Source: Agrypnia vestita (Eukaryota; Arthropoda; Insecta; Trichoptera; Phryganeidae). From it: 64,000 bases of DNA. How positions within the stretch are numbered: the first letter of the stretch is position 1; every line of letters begins with the position of its first letter. Below, one piece after another: positions 1 to 10,445 of this stretch. Made by a program: the position numbers and the translations under genes. Below the pieces are notes generated by a model, which did not search any database, was not told where the DNA came from, and worked only from the letters and a program-made list of their open reading frames with translations. Location of the stretch: contig JADDOH010001553.1 in the NCBI GenBank assembly GCA_016648135.1, forward strand, positions 124,001 through 188,000, in the 5' to 3' direction.

Positions 1-196
1 GTGACCAGCCTATTCAGGTATAATTACTCACAAGTTTTCCATATAATTCATAGGGGCACGACCCTCAGTAAAGCAATAATCATTGACAACGTCGGTATGA
101 ACGTGGGGTACACTTGGTGTGAATTTCTAATTTAAAAGTAACCAATTACTACTTCTTACAGTCAAACTGATTCAGAGTTAACATTATTATTTTATA

Positions 197-560
197 ACTA
201 CCTGTAACCCGTCAAAAATTACGGAACCAGACGAAACATTGGTTCGCGTCTTTGCTAAGTACTAGTATATATTTATATAATCTTTTTGGCGATCTATGGA
301 GAGGCGGCCATAGCGTTAATCGGCCGGTTCGGGTTTGGTGATCTATGGAGAGGCGGCCATAGCGTTAATCGGCCGGTTCGGGTTTGGTGATCTATGGAGA
401 GGCGGCCATAGCGTTAATCGGCCGGTTCGGGTTTGGTGGCCCGGGGTTCAAGCCCCATGTCCGGCCGTTTTACAAATACGATCGTTACACGAGGTTACTG
501 GGACAGACAACCAAATTATTATGTCTGATTTTTATGATAAAAATAATCCATATCATTATA
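197..560 (+). mobile_element. SINE-like element (family B), copy 1
   Basis: This is a short retroposon-like repeat. It starts near CTGTAACCCGTCAAAAATTACGG, runs through GGTTCGCGTCTTTGCTAAG, and contains a Pol III B-box-like GGTTCAAGCCC at 445-455. Its 3' part carries GACAGACAACC and ends in AT-rich sequence. The same order of motifs is found on the minus strand at 2768-3005 and 6445-6842, which sets the approximate ends. The B box suggests tRNA ancestry, which is inference. Unlike the other copies, this one holds a perfect 49-bp triplication just upstream of the B box. Confidence 0.6.
291..437. repeat. perfect 49-bp tandem triplication inside the SINE
   Basis: Three identical, directly adjacent 49-bp units occupy 291-339, 340-388 and 389-437, each running from GATCTATGGAGAGGCGGCC to CGGTTCGGGTTTGGT. 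The related SINE copies at 2768-3005 and 6445-6842 have a single unit, so this is an expansion within one copy. Zero divergence implies a recent event or an assembly artefact. The repeat keeps the reading open for 85 residues (335-592), but this is a by-product of the repeat and not a gene. Confidence 0.92.
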
Positions 561-582
561 TACTTGCGTATATTATGGCGCC

Positions 583-700
583 TCATAGCTAGTAGCAAAG
601 TAAACTTGAGATAAGCGACACCAAAGCTTACATTTTTCCAAATATTTCTAAAATAATAAATAAAACGTATTAAAAAATTAATGTAATATATGTGGAATAT
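583..700 (+). mobile_element. MITE fragment (CTAGTAG family), left end
   Basis: The segment begins with CTCATAGCTAGTAGCAAAG and continues with ATAAGCGACACCAAAGCTT. The same two motifs, at similar spacing, form the left part of the full element at 18006-18291. The right terminus is missing here. Another left-end fragment lies at 57648-57758. Confidence 0.45.
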
Positions 701-798
701 TAAAAAATTATTCATTTTGATACACGCTAAAACCGCGCAGAGTGAAGGTAAAATTTATGATGTACATACAATAGTGACAAGTTCATTGAAATATTTAA

Positions 799-1901
799 GG
801 CGATCGTCTAGCAGAATGAGCAAATTTCACCATTTTTTCTCATATCTTCTCTTGCGTTTTTTATTACATTTTTGTATGGAAATATCTCATTTTAAAATTT
901 ATTCATCAGTTTACATATATTTTAAATACGAATATCTTAATAAAATGTCATAAACTAAATTAAATAATTGATTAATAAATTACCAAACCTTCGATGTTTT
1001 AAAAATGAAGAAAATTGCTCCACTTTGTGGGCCTTTTATGACTGAACGGCGTGTGAGATGTCTTTTTTATTCAATAATATTACAAATTTAACGATTATCT
1101 TAAATTTGTTACAATTATAGAAAAATCTGTTAATACGTTTACATGCAATTTATGTTTTTAAAAATGCTGTTTTTTAAAAATAATTTTTTTTTATGGGTCT
1201 TTTTCAACTCTTTTTACATGGTTGACAACTTTTTTACTTCAATAGTCAAAAGAATAGATTATATAATTTTACAATAAAAACAAAAAAAATCAAAATCTTT
1301 GTCGATATTCCTGATTTTAGATATTTAATCAAGACGCAACGTATTTATGACACAATTCGCAGTGCCTTGATTAAATAGCCAAAATCTGAAATCGAGAATA
1401 ATTTTTTGATTTTTTTTGTATTAATTTTAAAATAAAAATGTCTATTCCTTTAATTTATTAAAGAAAAAAAGTTATAAACTATTTTAAAAGGATCGAAAAA
1501 AAATTAAAAAATAAAAATAATTTAAAAAACAGTATTTTTTAAAACATAAATTGCATGTAAACGTATTAACAGATTTTTCTATAATTGTAACAAATTTAAG
1601 ATAATCGTTAAATTTGTAATATTATTGAATAAAAAAGACATCTCACACGCCGTTCAGTCATAAAAGGCCCACAAAGTGGAGCAATTTTCTTCATTTTTAA
1701 AACATCGAAGGTTTGGTAATTTATTAATCAATTATTTAATTTTGTTTATGACATTTTAATAAGATATTCGTATTTAAAATGTATGTAACCTGATGAATAA
1801 ATTTTTAAAATTAGATATGTTCCTACAAAAATGTGATAAAAAACGAAAGAGAAGATATGAGAAAAAATGGTGATATTTGCTCATTCTGCTAGACGATCGC
1901 C
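799..1901. mobile_element. 1.1-kb foldback (near-complete palindrome) flanked by TTAA
   Basis: The left arm starts GGCGATCGTCTAGCAG at 799 and the right arm ends with its reverse complement at 1901. TTAA sits directly outside both ends (795-798 and 1902-1905). The arms match almost to the middle: TTTAATCAAGACG near 1325 pairs with its counterpart near 1370, so each arm is over 500 bp and the loop only about 35 bp. Shared blocks include GCCTTTTATGACTGAACGG in the left arm and its complement near 1660. No transposase frame is present. A TTAA duplication is typical of piggyBac-type insertion, so a nonautonomous foldback mobilised by such an enzyme is likely, but the ends do not resemble piggyBac ends I know. 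Confidence 0.85.
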
Positions 1902-1905
1902 TTAA

Positions 1906-2600
1906 CACCCGCACTGCAGCGTTGCTTAGCCGTGGTAGTATTTTTGTCAAGCCAATAAAACAAGTAACTTATTGCACGTCCATTTTTATGGATTTTCTTT
2001 TAAATAGGTTCTGACTTTTGTAATCTAAAATCATTGATTATTTCATCAATTAGGAAATGTTTAGGTTTCTTAAGCTGCATTATAATAATAATAAATAAAA
2101 AATAATTAAAAAAGCCATTCTCATAAAAATTTTACCTCAAGGGCGCTTATCGTTAGTATTTTCCTCTAAACTATTTTTAGTAAGAGAAAGTGGGTCAGAA
2201 ATGCTCCCCCATGCAACTATTCCGTACCTTAATATGGAAGGTACGCATTTGTTGCGTCAAATGATGTAAATTATTTTTTATTGTATTTTAGTCTATTTTT
2301 AAAGGGTATCAGGGTTACTTAAGTGTACATCATTATTGATGAGATAATTATAAACTACTATAGTAAAACACACTTCTGTCATGTTACGCTGCATGCCTGG
2401 GTATAAGCTTCCCAAAATAGGCCTATTTAAGATTTTTCACTACAAAATGTTTGAAAAAGATTTTTTATGCATAATTAGGGATTCATTATAATAAATTTAT
2501 GGATTCATTATGATAACATTAGAATAAATTCAATAATTATGAATATTCTTACGTTTTCTTGGTCGTAAAGAATCCTTAGTGTAAAGTTTTCTATGCAATT
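1906..2600. other. AT-rich DNA, no gene seen
   Basis: No coding frame, inverted repeat or recognised element was found. There is a short ATA/AAT-rich microsatellite-like run near 2080-2110. Confidence 0.6.
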
Positions 2601-2639
2601 CTGCTGTCTATGTCCGTGCTTTTTAGTGCAAGTTTGCAT

Positions 2640-2760
2640 GACACTGATGCATCGGCGACAATAGCCCTGATTATGGACCCTGCAACGGGATCCGAAAAGT
2701 CGGCTAGAGGACTCGAATATACACCGCAGAATAGTAAAAATAATATTAATTATGTTAGTG
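2640..2760. repeat. dispersed repeat shared with 10347-10445
   Basis: The block contains GGACCCTGCAACGGGATCCG followed by a CGGC-(T/C)AGA motif. Nearly the same block occurs at about 10347-10445, next to a LINE C-terminal remnant. It is probably a piece of a retroelement, family not determined. Confidence 0.5.
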
Positions 2761-2767
2761 AAAATAT

Positions 2768-3005
2768 AATTGTCATCAAACACAATAATTTCATTGTCTG
2801 TCCGTCCGACTGTTTGTCTGTCCCCGTAGCTTCGTGTAACATCCGTAATTCGTTCGGATTCACGGCTAATAAAATGAAATTAAATGGACGGAGATGGGGC
2901 TTGAACCCCGGACCACCAAACCTGAACCAGCCAATTAACGCATGTAGCTAGAGCTTAATAAAGACGCAAACCAATATCCCGTCATTTAGGACGTGTTACA
3001 GCTTA
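2768..3005 (-). mobile_element. SINE-like element (family B), copy 2
   Basis: Read on the minus strand it gives GTAACACGTC, GGTTTGCGTCTTTATTAAG, a single GGTTCAAGCCC box and a GACAGACAAACAG tail, ending near GTTTGATGACAATTATA. It is the same family as 197-560 without the 49-bp expansion. Confidence 0.6.
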
Positions 3006-4220
3006 TATGTTTTTAGACATGTGGTAAGGAGTTATTTAATATTATTTTCAGTAATTAATATAAAAAAGCCCATGTTAGTGTGTCTGCCACGCTTTCCATA
3101 AAAATCTTAATAAACATTTCACTTCACTTATTTTTTTATCATTTTCTCTGTAAGATAACGCTCATTTTCTTTTTTTTCAATTTTATTTATTCTGGTAGTA
3201 GATTAAATTTCACCGCCTCTTCTTTTTCTTCTAATGCCACATCCAATAATATGGCATAGAACGATTAAAATGGTATATATTGTTTTATTAAAAGAACTAC
3301 GTTTCTATACGAATAAATTAGTGTATTTAAAATACGAATACTTAAAAGTCAGTCTATTCCCCGTAATTTTGACCATCCAGGTGCGTATTTAGCATTAATT
3401 GGTTTTGAGAATGATATTTAAATATCAATTGACTAAATTAATCCTATACCAAATGGCGTACTTTCCCAGATTCATGTAAGAAATACCACTTTGAACTAAT
3501 TAATATTGTAATCAACAAATTGGATGGGAAAACCCAGCAAAATGGCATCTTTTTTATCACATTTTGTTAATTATTTGTACACTCGGAACCAATTTTGGAT
3601 ATGCTTAAACTTAAACTGTTTGTATAACGGTAATATATTATTTTAAAACACTCGGCATACTATTTTAAAAGATTTACGACTGAGGACCAAGCGATAGGCC
3701 TTGAGTAACACCGGTTGAAATTATAGTTGATAAGCTCTAATTAACTAACTAATCATCACGATATTTCTCCATAGGGAAAGGCAGATAGGATTAAACGCCA
3801 CTCTCTTCTTTCCTGACGCACCACTTATGCTTCGACCACATTCATACATCTTCTCATGGACGCTTTTCGGTTTTTCAAGATTTTAACAATGCTCTCTTAC
3901 AATATTTGGTTTATCTAATCATGCGAAGTGTTTTGCGGATGCACTATGTCTAAAAATCTCCTTCTTGTTCATCGTCCTTGTTGTTCATCGCCTTTATTCT
4001 AATCGGATCGGGGGTCTATCGCTTGGACAGCACTCTTCCATCGCTCTCTATCCTGCACTATTTCGCTCACTCGGGGCCACTGCACTGGTACATTAATCTT
4101 TCTTCATATACAGTTTATTCTCTTAATTTGTCTTCCCATGTTCTCCTTAATCCTCCTTCATATCTTCTTCCCTGTGGTACTGCCGTGAAAATCTGTTTCT
4201 ACATTTCGTATATAAGTTTT
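3006..4220. other. noncoding AT-rich DNA with a C/T-rich pocket
   Basis: No gene is supported. The short palindrome GATATTTAAATATC lies near 3412. A pyrimidine-rich segment at about 3960-4200 leaves a 100-residue frame open, but the composition explains it and I see no domain. Confidence 0.5.
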
Positions 4221-4239
4221 TTATTGCGTGGGTTGACTC

Positions 4240-4860
4240 GTGCGGGGTTTCATATTCCAATAGTTATTGTCCTTCCCTAAAACTCCAGGAATTGCAATTA
4301 TAATGTAGAAAGGTTCATCGTGTGCGATAAGCAGCCACAAAGAAGACAGAAAAGTCGTATACGCACGGTAGAACATCCCAGAATCCAAATCTCTAGCTAG
4401 GCCGGGCAGTAGACCTATGAATTCATAAATCTTGACATGACGAGAAAAAGCAGGTACATCGCTCGGCTTGCATCCCATGTTTGGTTTTTGTTTCAGCGAT
4501 TGAAGATCTCGGCAAACATGTAGGTATGCAGTACAAATACATAATTCATGTCGGCTGGTGGTATTGCACGACCGTTGGTGATCTGAGAAATAAGCCAAGG
4601 GAAGAAACTTTGCACAATACTAATACCTGGTTCGGAGAATACCTTGGCTGGTATTGACGGCTCGAGCTTCCCGCGGATGTCGTTTATCAAATACAATCAG
4701 TCTGCACGTCTTGCAATCTACAATAATACGTCTACTATTTACTGCATTGCCTCTGCAATGATGGTGTCCATTAAGCGTGGACCTATTTTAAGCTGATAAT
4801 AACTATGCGGTAGAAGCGCGATGAACTGTATCGCCACAAGAATCTGTTTAGGAAGAAAGA
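4240..4860 (-). pseudogene. possible decayed protein-coding remnant, unidentified
   Basis: The minus strand has two overlapping open stretches in different frames (4696-4493 and 4598-4221) of balanced composition, unlike the surrounding AT-rich DNA. Residue runs such as KVFSEPGISIVQSFF and a second block with VKIYEFIGLLPGLARDL look protein-like rather than random. A stop interrupts the extension upstream and the two parts need a frameshift to join. The EPG block loosely recalls the EPGR motif of ornithine/arginine decarboxylases, but other landmarks are absent, so I do not assign a function. It could be a processed pseudogene or a transposon fragment. Confidence 0.25.
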
Positions 4861-5776
4861 AGAATTTTGCAAAAAATGTGCGAAAAAGCTACTTTTTGTT
4901 TATGAAAAATGCCAATATCTTTATTAGTTTTTAAGTGAAGAGTTAAAAATATTATATTATAAAATAAAAGTAATGTCATATTTATAAATATTGTCATGTG
5001 ATCGTGATTGTGGGAGGGAAATGAAACATTTGAATTTGAGTAAATTTTTATTAATAAAATTAAATTACTGGACACGAATTCAAACGGAGATCTGTTCTTT
5101 AATTCTCATTAATTATCACTAGAATATTCCACACATGTACTTTATTAATTCACTGCACTTTTGTCTATCGCAAGGTCATTTCGCTCGGGTTCGCGCTGAT
5201 TCACTCTAGTAACACTCGCACGTAAGTACTCACTCTATCGCTTGTCTCTGGTCACTCGCGGCTTCGCCTTTCTATGGAAAGAATAGTGCGTTACAATACA
5301 ACATATCCACAAATAATAACTGTTGTAATATATGTCTGCGATATGACGTCTTAATGATGTGTAAACGCTAAACATAATGTGGAATTGAAAAAATAATAAT
5401 CTGCTATCAATTTTGAAATGTTCTGTTATATGTTCTATTTGAAAATTGTATAATTGAAATTGAAATCACTTGCTGAATAACGCAGTGTTTATTTTAAATA
5501 TTGGTTCAGAGACTCCCCTGGCAGTTTTCTCGTTTATCAACGGGAAAATTGTGCAGAAAAAATCTATTTATTGAATAAACAATTGGAAAAATATACTACC
5601 GGGATACGTGAACCTGGAACATATTTGTGTCGAACTGCTTATTTGGTTATGTTTACCATTTACGAAAAATTGTAAATTTTGTAATGTATATTTATTTAAT
5701 AGAATATAAAATCTATTTTCAAATAGCTATCAACATTACATTATGCAATGACCCCAAAAACCTCCCAGTTTTACGC
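4861..5776. other. AT-rich DNA, no gene seen
   Basis: There is no coding frame or terminal-repeat structure here. A slightly CG-richer patch with CTCACT/GTCACT words lies at about 5160-5280. Confidence 0.55.
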
Positions 5777-5779
5777 TAA

Positions 5780-5964
5780 GGGCCGGTAGTTTGATTAGAG
5801 TTACAATAATAATTTAATATGGAATGTGTGTAACTACACAAACCTCCCTACATTCTGCAATAAAGTTATATTTATTTATTTATGAGCAAAAAGCATAGAT
5901 TTTTACGAATGCTTTTTTTCTTAACTATTACCATTGCTTTTACTCCAGATCAAACAGCCGGCCC
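5780..5964. mobile_element. MITE, Harbinger-like ends, copy 1
   Basis: The terminal inverted repeats are GGGCCGGTAGTTTGAT on the left and ATCAAACAGCCGGCCC on the right, and the interior has no coding capacity. It shares its ends and the AAAAGCATAGATTTTTACG block with the element at 34134-34278. The flanks are TAA and TCG, so no intact 3-bp duplication is kept here. Confidence 0.65.
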
Positions 5965-6440
5965 TCGGCAATGCCAGAATAAATCAAACCTTTTTAATAT
6001 GTCTACGATGGTAAAAATAAATATGTTATTTATTTTTTAATGCAAGCATGTGAATCGGCATGGAATAGTTCCATGTTCGTATATTGTGCGTCCATCCCTT
6101 ATTTTAAACTCAACCCCTTACCCCAAATACAAATGTCTTAGGCCTGCTCTAGCAACATGCATATTGTGTTTGATGTATCAATGCAATGCGATCATGTACC
6201 GATTCGCACATGTCCTGCAGAGCGATTAAGCGTGTACAGTGCAAGTGTCGAACAAGCAAACAAAATAAAAAATTTAACAAGTATTGATACAGTGTAACAT
6301 GGACATCGCAAATTTAAGGGCGAGTGTTGCGGTTGTTATCCTCAAGAAAATCATGTCATTCCCCTTGCTTCACGTTATCATAACAATCGTGCATTAACCG
6401 CTATTGCGAGAATATAACATTGTACACTTCGTCAATTATT
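5965..6440. other. AT-rich DNA, no gene seen
   Basis: No supported feature. Single-copy-looking sequence lies between two mobile elements. Confidence 0.5.
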
Positions 6441-6444
6441 TATG

Positions 6445-6842
6445 ATGAATATCATCAAACATAATTATTTAGTCCGTCCGTCCGTCTGTCTGTCTGTCTG
6501 CCCGTAACTTCTTATAACTTCCTTAAGTTTGATCGTATTCACGGCTAAAAATAAATAAATTAGACGGCCGGAGGTTGGGCTCAAACCCCGGGCCAGCAAA
6601 CCCGAACAATTATAAACTAGGACTTGGCAAAGACGCGAACCATTTCATGTTCCGCCCAGCACGATCGCCAGGGTTCAAAATTGTACCATTACCCGCCGGC
6701 AGGGGAATATAAAAAAATGTTTAAATATGTTTACGAAAGTCGTTACAACTATTTCATGGGTGTCGGCTATAATAAGTAAATACTTATTCTTTGAAACCGG
6801 CGTGTAAAAGTACCGTCATTGTTGACGGGTTACAGCTAGTAT
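6445..6842 (-). mobile_element. SINE-like element (family B), copy 3
   Basis: On the minus strand this copy begins at CTAGCTGTAACCCGTCAAC, contains GGTTCGCGTCTTTGCCAAG and a B-box-like GGTTTGAGCCC, and ends in an expanded (GACA/GACG)n tail (about 6470-6505 on the plus strand). It is longer than copies 1 and 2 because of extra sequence between the 5' end and the GGTTCGCG block. Confidence 0.6.
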
Positions 6843-7129
6843 ACAATAAGTACTAATATTTTTTCAAAAGTTGGTATATAACAGTCATCACACACATCTA
6901 TTACTTTATTCATTCATTGTGTCAAATTTAAAAATAAACTCAATATTTCCGCAATATTGATGGTAGAAATATCGACATTTAACAGATGTATTTACATTTT
7001 TCATAGAAACTTTACACACATCCATAAATAAATAAGTCCGATATATTTTATCATGGTATATTATAAATATGTTACCCGAGAATAGGGGGGTGCAGTTTTC
7101 TGATGCATCGCAGTGCAATGCTGTTTCTT

Positions 7130-7450
7130 CGACTTAACCTGCGACGTTGATTACAATCCGCGGCTTCTCTGATCTACGGTGACATTACGAGTGACCCTTG
7201 TATTGTTTCGCGGTTCCGGATGCTGCATTCCGGACGAGCCCTGCTTGACTCCGGCCGGTCAGATTAATTAATGAGCGGCTACCGGCGCGCCATCGCCGGG
7301 AAAGAAATTGAATGCGGCTGCGTAATATTACTTTTCCATTACGCCATTATGGTACGCCTAGTTTGACACGCGAGAGGTCCGCTATCACTTCGCTACCGAT
7401 CAATTCAGGCGTCGTCAATGCGGTTCGTTTGACCGCTCGAATTTTAGTTG
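7130..7450. promoter_or_regulatory. CG-rich noncoding island with homeodomain-type sites
   Basis: In contrast to its AT-rich surroundings this block is rich in CG (GGCTACCGGCGCGCCATCGC). It holds AT cores such as ATTAATTAATGAG and GCGTAATATTAC. It has no open frame or repeat similarity within the window. It could be an enhancer or a conserved noncoding element. The call rests on composition and motifs only. Confidence 0.3.
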
Positions 7451-8489
7451 TTGACACTGTTTTTTTTTATTTTCAGTCTTCGAAATGAAAACAATTCTTG
7501 GGGTAAACCGCCGTATGAAAGCACATTTAGAAAAAAATTAGAAACACGTTAAGACTCGATAAATTGGTTGGACATAATCTAAACTCAATTATTACAGCTC
7601 CACATATTGGTGCCAACGTGGCGTAAACGTTAGCGCCTACACACTGGTGCCAACAAGAGCCATCATTCAGTTGAATGCGTATAGAAGAACCAACGTAAAC
7701 ATGTCTGATCAACTCCCTACCCTTAAACTATGTAATTTATTAAACTGTTACTGCTACAAAAAAAATATAGATAAAATCTATGTTTACTATCACGGATAAA
7801 ACTTCTTAAAGGTCTTAAAATCTTCGATATTTTTCCAAAACTATGTGAATATAAAGAAGTTTAAACAGGAATCCAATTTTTTTATAAAAACTTTGAAATG
7901 AAATTATGGAATGCAATATGTTTAACTGAAATCCCACATAACATTTGTATGACACTAAATAATTAAGATAAATAGTCTCCCTCGTATTAAAAACCGAAGA
8001 TAAATAATATGTAGTTTAGTATCCTGGCGAATGTGTAGCCGGCGACATTGGCCCCAAGCCCATTGATGTTTCTTCGAAAAATCGATAGGCGACGTTTAAG
8101 TTTCAATGTGGGTTCCAATTTTTTTGATTAACTCTATGGCTATTTTGTTGAACCACACATTGAAGGAACACTGCTGGTGCCAACGTCGGCACCAATGTGT
8201 GGTTAGAACACAAAAGAAATATAAACTTTTTCTTTATTTATTTAATTTAGCACAAAAATCATGAAGTGTGCACAAATTTTGTGCAAACTAAATATTACAG
8301 AAGCAATAAAAGAGATAGTATAAATCACTGTAGACAGGTACTTTAAATTTTAGCTATTATTATTACAATTATATTTTATATTTTAGTGAACATGCAGTTG
8401 GTAAACGCATCGTCTGCGCGAGCAAAATTAAAACCGTTTCAGAGAAAGCTGTTCTGATGATTTATGATCATAACTGTAACGGAGGTTGT
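7451..8489. other. noncoding DNA with recurring GGTGCCAAC motifs
   Basis: GGTGCCA occurs near 7610, 7645, 8175 and 8640. A diverged inverted pair links CCACATATTGGTGCCAACG (about 7600) with the complement at 8183-8203, which may mark a decayed inverted-repeat element. No gene is seen. Confidence 0.4.
8151..8204. repeat. short nested hairpin
   Basis: AACCACACATTG at 8151 pairs perfectly with CAATGTGTGGTT ending at 8204. Inside, GGTGCCAACGTCGGCACC forms a second, inner palindrome. It may be the end of a decayed inverted-repeat transposon. Confidence 0.6.
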
Positions 8490-8490
8490 T

Positions 8491-8586
8491 TCAGTTATGT
8501 CAATAACCAAATTAATAATTGCGATAAATTGTTATTATGTTCAGTTATGTCAATAACCAAATTAATAATTGCAATAAATTGTTATT
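8491..8586. repeat. tandem duplication, 50-bp period
   Basis: TCAGTTATGTCAATAACCAA starts at 8491 and again at 8541, and the match continues for about 47 bp with one mismatch (GCGATAAATT against GCAATAAATT). It lies just left of the mariner insertion. Confidence 0.9.
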
Positions 8587-8651
8587 TTTTAATTTCCTGT
8601 TTACAGTCTCAATGAAGTCTCTTGAAACTATGTATATGTTGGTGCCATATA

Positions 8652-9946
8652 TTAGGTCCTTACATATGAAATTGGCGTTTTGCCGTACTGGCAAATTTGA
8701 TCTCAAATATCTTCTCTTTGGTTAGGAATTCCAAATCCAAATTTATACAGCTATTTACTCATGTATTTGTGTTTTGAAAATTATAATTCATTTGTTTTTT
8801 CCTCAATTGTTTTTTTCTTTGCGTCACTCAGTTTACAAAATGAAAAACTTGAAATATCGCGTTATTTACGAGTACGAGTTCCACCGTGGCACCAGTGCTG
8901 CAGAAACGGCTCGAAGGATTAATGATGTGTATGGCGACGGTGCCGCAAAAGAAAACACAGTGCGTTTTTGGTTCCAACGTTTTCGTTCTGGAAATTTCGA
9001 CCTGCAGAACAAGCCCCATGGACGGCCGGAGACCAAAGTTGATAATGAAGAATTGAAGGCTATTGTGGAAGCGGATCCATCGCAAACCACATCCGAGTTA
9101 GCTGCAGGCTGCGGTGTTAGTGATAAAACTGTTTTAATCCACTTAAGCAAATTGGTAAGGTGAAAAAGCTTGAAAGGTGGGTACCTCACGAATTGAGTGA
9201 AGCAAATCAACAAACGCGCGTTGACTGCTGCGTTGCATTACTCAACCGGCACAATAATGAAGGGATTTTAAATCGAATCATTACCTGTGATGAAAAGTGG
9301 ATCCTGTACGATAATCGTAAGCGCTCATCGCAATGGCTGAACCCTGCTGAACCCTGCCGAACCAGCCAAACCATTCCCCAAGCGAAAATTGACTCCAAAA
9401 AAGTTACTTGTGAGCGTTTGGTGGACTAGTGCTGGTGTCGTTCACTACAGCTTTCTTAAATCTGGCCAGACGATTACGGCAGATGTCTATTGTCAGCAAC
9501 TGCAAACCATGATGGAAAAGCTAGCTGCTAAACAACCGAGGCTGGTTAATCGCTCTAGGCCACTGCTGCTTCATGATAACGCTAGACCACACACTGCACA
9601 ACAGACGGCTACCAAATTAGAGGAGCTTCAATTGGAATGTCTAAGACATCCACCGTACTCTCCGGACCTTGCCCCAACAGATTACCAATTTTTTTCGAAA
9701 TTTGGATAACTTCTTGCAAAGGAAAAAATTCAACTCCGATGGGGCAGTCCAAACCGCCTTCAAAGATTTGATTGATTCCCGTCCGAATGGTTTTTTTAGT
9801 AAAGGAATCGATGAACTACCTATGAGATGGCAAAAGTGCATAGATAGCAATGGTACATACTTTGATTAAACAAATATATTATAATAAAAAAAATCGGCTT
9901 TATGTTCCTCCCATACTAAACGCCAATTTCATATGTAAGGACCTAA
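8652..9946 (+). mobile_element. mariner transposon, full length, inactive
   Basis: The element is 1295 bp. Its left end, TTAGGTCCTTACATATGAAA, is repeated in inverted form at the right end (9918-9946), and the TIRs are about 28 bp. TA dinucleotides flank both ends (8650-8651 and 9947-9948), as expected for Tc1/mariner target duplication. The interior encodes a frameshifted mariner transposase on the plus strand. The near-perfect terminal repeats suggest that it could still be moved by an enzyme supplied elsewhere, which is inference. Confidence 0.95.
8840..9869 (+). pseudogene. mariner transposase pseudogene (DD34D)
   Basis: Translation from ATG 8840 gives the mariner N-terminal helix-turn-helix region and then the catalytic domain, but in four frame segments. 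A one-base loss near 9144 causes a stop at 9161. An indel near 9380 shifts the frame before the LLVSVWW block. An extra T in the run near 9690 shifts it again after TDYQFF. The catalytic acidic residues are all visible: D in TCDEKW (9289), D in LLHDNARPH (9575) and D in APTDYQ (9680). The last two are separated by 34 residues, the DD34D signature of mariner. The final part ends with TAA at 9867. The product would normally cut and join the TIRs in the nucleus, but this copy cannot make it. Confidence 0.95.
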
Positions 9947-9948
9947 TA

Positions 9949-10256
9949 TTTGTTATAATTATTCATTATGTTCATGTAGTTTATTAATAATTTTATTTTA
10001 CATCGCTATATTTTTAAACATTATTTATATGTATACCTATATTTAAATAGTTTCATATTACATTTAGTTAGTTAATTTGTTTATAAGTTTGATGTACTTT
10101 TAGGCTAGAATAGGTAACCATATCGTAGTAAACGCTCGTGATAAGCATTTTTAAGAGATTTTATGACAACATTTATACTGTCATCAAATTTTTAATACTT
10201 TGTTCAATATAAAGAAAGATAATCCTATAATTTGTTATTTGTCTATCCATCCATCC
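9949..10256. other. AT-rich DNA, no gene seen
   Basis: No supported feature between the mariner and the LINE remnant. Confidence 0.5.
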
Positions 10257-10345
10257 TCAGCGTTTTAACCCTTGGTGGGTCCTAGCTGCCTCCAAGAAAG
10301 TCCTCCATGCTGCTCTGTCACTGGCTGCCATTTTCCATCATCAAG
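10257..10345 (-). pseudogene. LINE ORF2 C-terminal remnant
   Basis: Minus-strand reading ends in AASDRAAWRTFLEAARTH, then QGLKR and a stop at 10257. The DRxxWRxFxEAARTHQG pattern is the extreme C-terminus of insect non-LTR retrotransposon reverse-transcriptase polyproteins. Only the tail remains, typical of 5' truncation during target-primed reverse transcription. The adjoining 10347-10445 repeats the block at 2640-2760. Confidence 0.7.
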
Positions 10346-10346
10346 G

Positions 10347-10445
10347 CTGATGGACCCTGCAATGGGATCCGAAACATCGGCCAGAAAGGTCGTAATAACA
10401 TGGCATAATACCCCAGAAGACCCAAACCAGAAGATTCTAAGTGGC
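10347..10445. repeat. dispersed repeat shared with 2640-2760
   Basis: The block has GGACCCTGCAATGGGATCCG followed by a CGGCCAGA motif, matching the block at 2640-2760. It directly adjoins the LINE C-terminal remnant at 10257-10345. Confidence 0.5.

Noticed and set aside
335..592. 85-residue open frame over the 49-bp repeat
   Set aside because: It begins at a non-ATG codon and its repeats come from the DNA triplication inside a SINE.
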